Assembly: GCA_017533565.1 (NCBI GenBank)
Contig: JAFXHU010000021.1
Span: 1 to 42,938, forward strand
Source: Clostridia bacterium
GTDB taxonomy: Bacteria > Bacillota > Clostridia > Oscillospirales > CAG-272
Length of the DNA: 42,938 nucleotides
Direction: 5' to 3'
The notes under the pieces are model-generated. The model had not been told where the DNA came from and ran no database searches. It worked only from the letters and a program-made list of their open reading frames with translations. The translations under genes were made by a program, and so were the position numbers. Positions within the stretch are counted from its first letter, which is position 1; each line of letters opens with the position of its first letter. Below, piece after piece: positions 38,096 through 42,938 of this stretch.

Positions 38096-39019
38096 ATGAA
38101 AAAAATATATAGGCTTATCCCCGCGTTAAAGGACAATCTTTGGGGAGGAAATAAGCTTCGCACCTACGGAAAGGAGTCCGAAGCCGACAGAATTGCCGAA
38201 AGCTGGGAGCTTTCCTTTACAAAGGGGGGCGAGGCGAAAACCGAGGACGGAAGAACTATGTCGGAGGCTTTCCCGCGTGAGTGCTGGGGCAAAAATGCCG
38301 AAAAATTTCAATTTTTCCCGACCCTTACGAAATTTATAGATGCAAGAGAAAAGCTCTCTGTACAGGTGCATCCCTCCGACGGCTACGCCCTTGAAAACGA
38401 GGGACAGTACGGCAAAACCGAAATGTGGTACGTTGTAGAGGCGGACGAGGGCGCGGGGCTTTATATGGGTCTTAACGAGGCGGTCGCCCCCGAAAAATTC
38501 CGCGCGGCTGTGGAGGACGGCACGGTTGAAAAGCTCCTATCCTTTAAGGAGGTAAGGACGGGTGACGTATTCTTTATCCCGTCGGGCACGATACACGCAA
38601 TCGGCGCGGGAGTCGTTATCTTTGAAATTCAACAAAACAGCACGCTGACCTACCGCCTTTACGATTATATGCGCCGCGACAAGGACGGCAACCTTCGCGA
38701 GCTTCATATTGAAAAGGCAATGCTCGTTTCCGACCTTGACGTATATAAACCCGCACCCCGTGTCGCAAATTCGCCCGAAATTATCGGAAAATGCGAATAT
38801 TTTGAAACGGCAAAATACAAACTAAACTTTACAAATTTGACGCTTGACGTCACTCCCGACTCCTTCCTTTCCGTCACATGTGTCGGCGGCGCGGGTGAAA
38901 TCGAGGGCGAAAAAATCCAAAAGGGTGACACCTTCTTTATCCCCGCGGGCGCGGGTAAAATAACCGTCTCGGGCGGCGAAGGTCTTGAAATTATCACGGT
39001 AAAAATACCAAAAATGTAA
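38096..39019 (+). CDS. manA: Mannose-6-phosphate isomerase, class I
   Basis: This 307-residue zinc enzyme interconverts mannose 6-phosphate and fructose 6-phosphate. It is of the short Firmicutes type. The start MKKIYRLIPALKDNLWGG and the active-site motif QVHPSDGYA are typical. GKTEMWYVVEADEGA follows, then the IPSGTIHAIGAG metal-ligand segment. Start 38096 has GGAGGAGA upstream and lies just below a strong promoter; the upstream part of the ORF falls in the promoter. It is an independent gene divergent from yqhQ. Confidence 0.95.
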   Translation: MKKIYRLIPALKDNLWGGNKLRTYGKESEADRIAESWELSFTKGGEAKTEDGRTMSEAFPRECWGKNAEKFQFFPTLTKFIDAREKLSVQVHPSDGYALENEGQYGKTEMWYVVEADEGAGLYMGLNEAVAPEKFRAAVEDGTVEKLLSFKEVRTGDVFFIPSGTIHAIGAGVVIFEIQQNSTLTYRLYDYMRRDKDGNLRELHIEKAMLVSDLDVYKPAPRVANSPEIIGKCEYFETAKYKLNFTNLTLDVTPDSFLSVTCVGGAGEIEGEKIQKGDTFFIPAGAGKITVSGGEGLEIITVKIPKM

Positions 39020-39088
39020 ATGAATGAATAAATTTCCTTCTATGGGATAAACTCTCCGTAAGGGTAAATACCCCGAAAGGAGAAAAAC

Positions 39089-39547
39089 ATGACACTCACG
39101 CAAAAGGAAGCAAGCATTCTGAAGGACCTGAAGGCACAGGAGGAGCTTTGCATCGAAAAATACGGAAAGTATGCCGATGCGGCGTGCGACCCCTCGCTCA
39201 AATCGCTCTTTAACGAAATCAAAACCGCGGAAACCTCGCACCTCGACACCATCAACCGCATTATGAACGGGGAGGAGGTCGCAATGCCCCAAGCACCCAA
39301 AAGCGCGGCGGAGGCAAAATACAACGGCGCGCCCTCGTCCTGCTCTGTGGCTGACAAAAACAACGACGCCTACCTTTGCAAGGACGCGCTCTCAATGGAA
39401 AAGCACGTTTCGGGCGTTTACAACACCGGCGTTTTCGAGTTCAATTCGCCCACCCTTCGCGACACGCTCGCCCATATTCAAAAGGAGGAGCAGGACCACG
39501 GCGAAAAGCTCTATTCCTACCTCTCTGCTTGCGGTATGTACTGCTAA
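39089..39547 (+). CDS. CotF/ferritin-like coat-type protein
   Basis: This 152-residue, mostly helical protein resembles the spore coat CotF family of ferritin-like four-helix proteins. It has two helical halves, EASILKDLKAQEELCIEKYGKYA and the C-terminal TLRDTLAHIQKEEQDHGEKLYSYLSA with the EExDH-type motif. The region KSAAEAKYNGAPSSCSVAD and LCKDALSMEKHVSGVYN matches this family as I know it. The C-terminus is GMYC, with a terminal cysteine. A strong GAAAGGAG precedes the ATG. It is a single-gene unit. It suggests spore-forming ancestry; actual coat function is not shown by sequence. Confidence 0.8.
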   Translation: MTLTQKEASILKDLKAQEELCIEKYGKYADAACDPSLKSLFNEIKTAETSHLDTINRIMNGEEVAMPQAPKSAAEAKYNGAPSSCSVADKNNDAYLCKDALSMEKHVSGVYNTGVFEFNSPTLRDTLAHIQKEEQDHGEKLYSYLSACGMYC

Positions 39548-39572
39548 TCAAGGGCTTTGGCGGGGTAAAAAC

Positions 39573-39604
39573 AAAAAACGGCAGCTTACCACTGCCGTTT
39601 TTTC
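39573..39604. terminator. Bidirectional terminator
   Basis: AAACGGCAG and CTGCCGTTT pair around CTTACCA (39576-39600), with A-tract before and T-tract after. It separates the CotF-like gene from the convergent membrane-protein gene. Confidence 0.9.
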
Positions 39605-39615
39605 TATGCCGTTTT

Positions 39616-40221
39616 TTATTTATCGCTTTTATCCTCAAATTCGGGGTCGAAAACCGTGCCAAAGGTCATTCGCGGCGCGGAGGAATCGCCCTCCCTTTTC
39701 TTCCGCTTGAGAAGGATTTCAACACCCGTCAAAATAAGCGCAGCCCCCGCCAAAACGTACTCGCTCGGCCACTTCGGATAAATAATAAGCCAAAGTCCGA
39801 TAAGAATTTCAAATATCGAAACCAAAAGGCGCACCCACCAAACCGCCTCCGCCGTACTTGGTAAAAGCACGCATTTTATAAGCGCGGGGATTGCCCGCAC
39901 CAAAAGATAAATTCCGTACCCGATGCAAAGCATCCAGGCAAGAGAGGAGCGCGACGTGATGAGGAATATTCCAAATCCGATAAGGCAAAGCGTGCGCCCA
40001 ACCGAAAGATAATAGCCTATTCCGCGGTACTCCGTATCGAGCAGTGAAACGGTAAGAATACCGACGAATATGGAAAATATTCCCGCAATTACGAGAAGTA
40101 TATCAAGTGCCGGCTTCCACAAATACGGAAGCACCGTAAACGCCACACCGAAAACGAGGCATGCAATGCCGTAGTACAGGGGCGTGTTAAATTCTTTAAG
40201 CCTTTCAAGAAGCTTTTTCAT
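39616..40221 (-). CDS. DUF308/HdeD-like membrane protein 1
   Basis: This 201-residue protein has about six hydrophobic segments in three hairpins, an arrangement seen in DUF308 (HdeD-like) proteins. Examples are YYGIACLVFGVAFTVLP, LLVIAGIFSIFVGILTV and LAGAALILTGVEILL. The C-terminal 30 residues are charged and probably cytoplasmic (KRKKREGDSSAPR...). It is paralogous in layout to the gene directly upstream (40259-40876), from which it is separated by 37 nt, so both are likely one operon. The cellular role in these bacteria is unknown. Confidence 0.75.
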   Translation of the reverse strand: MKKLLERLKEFNTPLYYGIACLVFGVAFTVLPYLWKPALDILLVIAGIFSIFVGILTVSLLDTEYRGIGYYLSVGRTLCLIGFGIFLITSRSSLAWMLCIGYGIYLLVRAIPALIKCVLLPSTAEAVWWVRLLVSIFEILIGLWLIIYPKWPSEYVLAGAALILTGVEILLKRKKREGDSSAPRMTFGTVFDPEFEDKSDK

Positions 40222-40258
40222 TATTGCACCTCACATAAAATGTAAACAAATATTTACC

Positions 40259-40876
40259 TTATTCATCCGCCTCGTCTGCTTTTACGTCCTTTTCCTCCGC
40301 ATCCTTCGCATCGGGTGCATTTTTCCTTTTATCCCCCTTTTCAACGATTATTGCGGAGGAGAAAAACGCCGACAAAAGATTGAGTATTCCGTCCGAAATT
40401 ATTACGGTACCCGAAAGGGTGGCAAGCCTCGCGGGGTCGGAGGGTGTAAGCTTGCAAAGCAAAAACGCGGATATTATTATCGCAACCGAAAGGGCGGTCA
40501 CAATCCACCACCCGTAGTAGGAAAGACGGCGGGAAAGCACCGAAAGCTGGAGCTTAAACGCTCCGTCGATTATAAGCAAAAGGAAAAGTATATTCGCGAT
40601 AACCTCTATCGCACCGCCTCTTGCAATCATTGTGATAATTCCGCAAACGATTGCGCTTAATCCAACCGAAAGACGAAGCGCAAACCTTATCCCGCGCCCC
40701 TTGTCAAGGAGGGTGTATATACTAAAGCCTATGCCCACCGCGGCGAGAATACAACCCATAATTATTGCAAGCGTTTCGTACGCATCCTGCGCGCTTATAA
40801 AGGAAACGCCGATTGTAATCAAAAGCCCGCCGATAAGTAAATAGCCCCAACCGAATTTTTTTATTTTTTCTAACAT
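40259..40876 (-). CDS. DUF308/HdeD-like membrane protein 2
   Basis: This 205-residue membrane protein has about six transmembrane segments, starting LLIGGLLITIGVSFISA and ending SGTVIISDGILNLLSAFFSS. It has a highly charged C-terminal tail rich in Lys/Asp/Glu (KGDKRKNAPDAKDAEEKD...). It shares hydropathy and the DG(I/A)xxLL-type helix motif with the next gene. It is expressed from a promoter at 40916-40945, and the RBS is AGGAGAT. Function unknown. Confidence 0.78.
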   Translation of the reverse strand: MLEKIKKFGWGYLLIGGLLITIGVSFISAQDAYETLAIIMGCILAAVGIGFSIYTLLDKGRGIRFALRLSVGLSAIVCGIITMIARGGAIEVIANILFLLLIIDGAFKLQLSVLSRRLSYYGWWIVTALSVAIIISAFLLCKLTPSDPARLATLSGTVIISDGILNLLSAFFSSAIIVEKGDKRKNAPDAKDAEEKDVKADEADE

Positions 40877-40915
40877 TTTTATTATCTCCTGCGAAAAAAG
40901 GATTTATCTAACGTT

Positions 40916-40945
40916 ATTTTAACACAGAGCCGCAAGCTTTGTCAA
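40916..40945 (-). promoter_or_regulatory. Promoter of the two DUF308-like genes
   Basis: On the minus strand TTGACA (40945-40940) and TAAAAT (40921-40916) are 18 nt apart. The same spacer precedes the divergent plus-strand gene at 40992, whose own promoter is not clear. Confidence 0.75.
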
Positions 40946-40991
40946 TATATCGGATTTTTACACGAATTTTTATCATACGAGGGATTATATT

Positions 40992-41549
40992 ATGGAGCTT
41001 CCCGTTAATTACAAAGATGAATATTACAAAATTCTCCTTGACTGCCTTTATTACGTGCAAAGCGGAAATAGCATAAGGGCAACCGCCGCCATCGGCTTGT
41101 ACGAGGATTATGAAAGAAGGATAATATCCGCCCTTGGCACGGAGGGGGAGAGGGTAATTCTTGAAATAAAGGGGCTTGCCGACGGGCGAGCGCGCGAGCT
41201 TGGTATAGGATTTTTCACGGGTCAGCTTGACGACCTTCGCGACCGCCGCCGCGTAAGGACGCTGTATCCCGTTCCGTATGAATTTAATCCGCCGCGAGTA
41301 ACCTGTGACGTTGACCTTTGGCTATCTCTTACCGATGCCGAGGGGGAGGTGCTCGATTATAATATATACGCAACCGTTATTTTTGAGGGGAATATGTACC
41401 TTGAAATAATTTACCCCGACGAAATAAAAACCCGCCGCCGCCTCGCTTATTACAGGGTCGAGCAGCAAAGCAGCAAAATTTTGCTCACTCTCGTGGAGGA
41501 CGAGGCGCTTCACAAAAAGCTCTCCGACATAACCGACCGTCTTATATAA
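40992..41549 (+). CDS. Conserved-looking hypothetical protein (185 residues)
   Basis: I do not recognise a family with certainty. The protein is soluble, with no signal peptide or membrane span. It begins MELPVNYKDEYYKILLDCLYYVQSGNSIRATAAIGLYEDY, a helical part, then turns into a beta-rich half with charged strands (VTCDVDLWLSLTDAEG, VIFEGNMYLEIIYP). The reading frame is well supported by codon use and an upstream ACGAGGG element near the ATG. It is a single gene followed by a perfect palindrome. Similar short proteins occur in Lachnospiraceae-type genomes as unnamed DUFs, as I recall, but I cannot name one securely. Confidence 0.75.
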   Translation: MELPVNYKDEYYKILLDCLYYVQSGNSIRATAAIGLYEDYERRIISALGTEGERVILEIKGLADGRARELGIGFFTGQLDDLRDRRRVRTLYPVPYEFNPPRVTCDVDLWLSLTDAEGEVLDYNIYATVIFEGNMYLEIIYPDEIKTRRRLAYYRVEQQSSKILLTLVEDEALHKKLSDITDRLI

Positions 41550-41556
41550 AAGAGGA

Positions 41557-41578
41557 CCAACACGCCGCGGCGTGTTGG
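41557..41578. terminator. Perfect 22-nt palindrome, probable terminator
   Basis: CCAACACGCCG and its reverse complement CGGCGTGTTGG abut, giving a stem with a CGCG loop. The tail is CCGTTTAATTATT, only weakly T-rich. It separates two convergent genes. Confidence 0.65.
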
Positions 41579-41586
41579 CCGTTTAA

Positions 41587-42021
41587 TTATTCCTCGCCCT
41601 CGTCCTCGTCGGCGTCCTCCTCCTTTGCCTGTGTATCGAGGTCGTCGTTGAAAAGGCTTACGTTGTTTGCGTTGAGATAATAGGAGTCGCCCTCCTTTGA
41701 AATAAATCGGTACTCGTCGTCGTCAACGTCGTAAATCTCTCCGCGAAGGTCAAGCCTTCTTCCCGCGCGGCAGATTACCTCCAAAAACTCATCGACGTCA
41801 AACTCGTCAACCTCAATCCCTATATCGTCGTTGGAGAAGGTGATGTAGCTGCTTTCGTCCTCCGTCACCGATTTATAATCGTCGTCGTAATCGATATATC
41901 CGTCGTCAATTTCAAAAAAATCGTCAAGCCCTCCGCCGTTTATGAAGGATATAAATTTTTCAAGCTCGGACTTCTTTCCCGAAGCGGTAATTTCAAAATA
42001 GATTTCGTCGTAAAGTGTCAT
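41587..42021 (-). CDS. Acidic hypothetical protein (144 residues)
   Basis: I do not recognise this family. It is very acidic, with Asp/Glu runs (DDGYIDYDDDYKS, NDDIGIEVDEFDVDEF) and an Asp/Glu-only C-terminal tail (KEEDADEDEGEE). The N-terminal 85 residues look like a small alpha/beta domain beginning MTLYDEIYFEITASGKKSELEKFI. Aromatic residues alternate with acidic ones. It has an AAGGAG RBS and its own consensus promoter at 42050-42078. It could be a nucleic-acid mimic, a metal or protein binder, or an orphan; nothing in its neighbours decides this. Confidence 0.78.
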   Translation of the reverse strand: MTLYDEIYFEITASGKKSELEKFISFINGGGLDDFFEIDDGYIDYDDDYKSVTEDESSYITFSNDDIGIEVDEFDVDEFLEVICRAGRRLDLRGEIYDVDDDEYRFISKEGDSYYLNANNVSLFNDDLDTQAKEEDADEDEGEE

Positions 42022-42049
42022 AAATACTCCTTAAATTCCGTGTGTCATA

Positions 42050-42078
42050 AGTATAGCACAGGCAAAAAGCCTTGTCAA
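42050..42078 (-). promoter_or_regulatory. Promoter of the acidic hypothetical gene
   Basis: On the minus strand TTGACA (42078-42073) and TATACT (42055-42050) are 17 nt apart with an extended -10 (TGTGC). Confidence 0.85.
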
Positions 42079-42142
42079 TATATATTTTGGAGCGTTTTCG
42101 CTTCCTTATAATTATATATACGCGCTGTAAAACAGGTTACGG

Positions 42143-42171
42143 TTGACAAATTTTGCGTTTTGTGCTATAAT
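42143..42171 (+). promoter_or_regulatory. Promoter of the small membrane protein gene
   Basis: TTGACA (42143-42148) and TATAAT (42166-42171) are perfect hexamers 17 nt apart, with the extended -10 TGTGC. Confidence 0.9.
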
Positions 42172-42201
42172 GCGGTTACAAACCTTGAAGGGAGGCTTAA
42201 T

Positions 42202-42621
42202 ATGGATAACAAGGATGTTCTTGAAATGGAAGAGTCTGTAAATACGAAGCAAAAGGTGACCGCGGGTCGCGTCGTACACATTACCGCCGCAATTATACTC
42301 CTCGTTGCTGCCACTGTGGCGATTGCCTTTACCATTTATTTCGGAGTGGAATTTTTCGTAACGCGCGCGGAGCATAACGCCCTTGAGGGAACGGGAGAAA
42401 GTCAGCTTGGCACCGGAATTGCACAGGCGTTTTTGATTGTCTTTACCCTTATCGGTGTGGTCGTTTCTGCGGCACTGTCGATTATCAGCCTCGTGCTTTC
42501 GATAACCGTGTTTAAATACAGAGAGGGAAGAGAAAAGACCTTCGGCTTGGTAAGCATAATCTTGAACGGAGCTTACATACTCACCGCCCTCGTGCTTTTC
42601 TTCGTTATTATTTTGATTTAA
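42202..42621 (+). CDS. Small membrane protein with three to four helices (139 residues)
   Basis: This protein has a charged N-terminus (MDNKDVLEMEESVNTKQKVTAG) and three or four membrane helices: VVHITAAIILLVAATVAIAF, IAQAFLIVFTLIGVVVSAALSIISLVLSI-type, and ILNGAYILTALVLFFVIILI. The helix order and small loops resemble DUF4190-like or similar tetraspan small proteins, but I cannot name a family. Start 42202 is set by GGGAGG 8 nt upstream and by the very strong promoter. It is a single-gene unit with a terminator at 42633. Function unknown. Confidence 0.78.
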   Translation: MDNKDVLEMEESVNTKQKVTAGRVVHITAAIILLVAATVAIAFTIYFGVEFFVTRAEHNALEGTGESQLGTGIAQAFLIVFTLIGVVVSAALSIISLVLSITVFKYREGREKTFGLVSIILNGAYILTALVLFFVIILI

Positions 42622-42632
42622 AGGCTCTTATT

Positions 42633-42668
42633 CGCCGCCTCGCTTGACGGGGCGGCGCTTTTTTTGCG
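42633..42668 (+). terminator. Terminator after the small membrane protein gene
   Basis: CGCCGCC (42633-42639) pairs with GGCGGCG (42651-42657), followed by CTTTTTTTG. Confidence 0.88.
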
Positions 42669-42699
42669 CTTTTTGTTGCTTTTTGAAAGTTGTATATCC

Positions 42700-42764
42700 T
42701 GTACAAAAATTTTTTAATTTTTTTTACAAAAAGACTTGACATTTCGTTTTTTTTGGGTTATAAT
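42700..42764 (+). promoter_or_regulatory. Very strong promoter with UP-like A/T tract, probably of an rRNA operon
   Basis: TTGACA (42736-42741) and TATAAT (42759-42764) are perfect hexamers 17 nt apart. The 35 nt upstream are nearly pure A/T runs, like a UP element. What follows looks like an rRNA leader. Confidence 0.85.
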
Positions 42765-42771
42765 ATCAAAG

Positions 42772-42938
42772 CGCGCAAAACGAGGGTGACCTCGGGCGTG
42801 CAGCTTGCTCCTTGAAAATTGAACAACAAAGAAAATTTTTGTACACTTAAATTGGTAAGAACTGATTTAGTGCGAAAGATTCTCGTTAAACACTTTGAAA
42901 AAAAGAAACTCAAAAAGTAAGAAGAAGCTTAGATTAAA
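42772..42938 (+). ncRNA. Probable 5' leader of an rRNA (16S) transcript, truncated by the window end
   Basis: After the promoter comes a hairpin CGAGG-GTGA-CCTCG (42781-42794). A boxA-like TGCTCCTTGAAAA (42806-42818) leads into CTTGAAAATTGAACAAC, a sequence typical of clostridial pre-rRNA. The rest is A-rich non-coding leader with no ORF. The mature 16S start is not reached within the window, so the identity of the downstream RNA is inferred. Confidence 0.65.

Noticed and set aside
40184-40193. A fourth exact GTGTTAAATT copy as part of the dispersed intergenic motif.
   Set aside because: It lies inside the N-terminal coding part of a DUF308-like gene in a non-intergenic context, so it is probably chance.
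1-42938. CRISPR arrays, insertion sequences, integrases or phage genes.
   Set aside because: I saw no regularly spaced direct repeats of CRISPR type, and no transposase, integrase or phage structural motifs in any supported frame.

Overview
This window comes from a Bacillota (Clostridia-type) bacterium, most likely an anaerobic gut carbohydrate fermenter. The evidence is a DnaD/DnaI replication-initiation pair, a Rex redox repressor, a DUF1385/YqhQ gene, a CotF-like ferritin-fold gene, many TTGACA-N17-TATAAT promoters with extended -10 (TGTGC) elements, and strong AGGAGG-type ribosome binding sites. Taxonomy below class level is inference.

Region 1 (1-10.05 kb) is most of a bacterial microcompartment (BMC) operon built around a glycyl radical enzyme (GRE). 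In order it encodes three hexameric shell proteins (BMC-H), the phosphotransacylase PduL, a pentameric shell vertex protein (BMC-P), a PduS/RnfC-like flavin/Fe-S protein, a PduT-like tandem shell protein (BMC-T) with the Cys38 Fe-S ligand, the GRE with diol/glycerol-dehydratase signature residues, its radical-SAM activase, a PduU/EutS permuted shell protein, a PduV/EutP GTPase, a ParA-family ATPase, and a low-complexity Ala/Lys/Pro-rich protein. It resembles the B12-independent 1,2-propanediol (GRM3-like) loci. The CoA-acylating aldehyde dehydrogenase expected for such a pathway is not in the window and presumably lies upstream of position 1. The operon ends at a strong terminator near 10.05 kb.

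The last two genes are the most interesting part. A ParA ATPase translationally coupled to a basic, disordered-looking partner looks like an McdAB-type positioning system, here attached to a catabolic GRE microcompartment. A GH78 alpha-L-rhamnosidase gene follows under its own promoter. It suggests rhamnose as a source of 1,2-propanediol.

Region 2 (12.4-28.9 kb) is mixed. It holds intergenic repeats, a tRNA-Lys(CTT), a YjdF-like membrane protein, tcdA, comM/yifB, two tandem paralogous secreted proteins of 973 and 871 residues that share a C-terminal motif, a GH109-like oxidoreductase divergent from an AraC regulator, a GMP synthase lacking its glutaminase domain, an amidase_6 protein, a secreted endonuclease I, and a Doc-type toxin behind a 35-codon ORF.

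Region 3 (29.0-37.9 kb, minus strand) is a long housekeeping run: yqhQ-prmC-ddl-murI-rbfA-rimI-tsaD-rex-dnaD-dnaI, mostly closely spaced or overlapping.

Region 4 (38-42.9 kb) holds manA, a CotF-like gene, two DUF308/HdeD-like membrane proteins, three small unknown genes, and a perfect-consensus promoter plus boxA-like leader that probably belongs to an rRNA operon starting just past the window.
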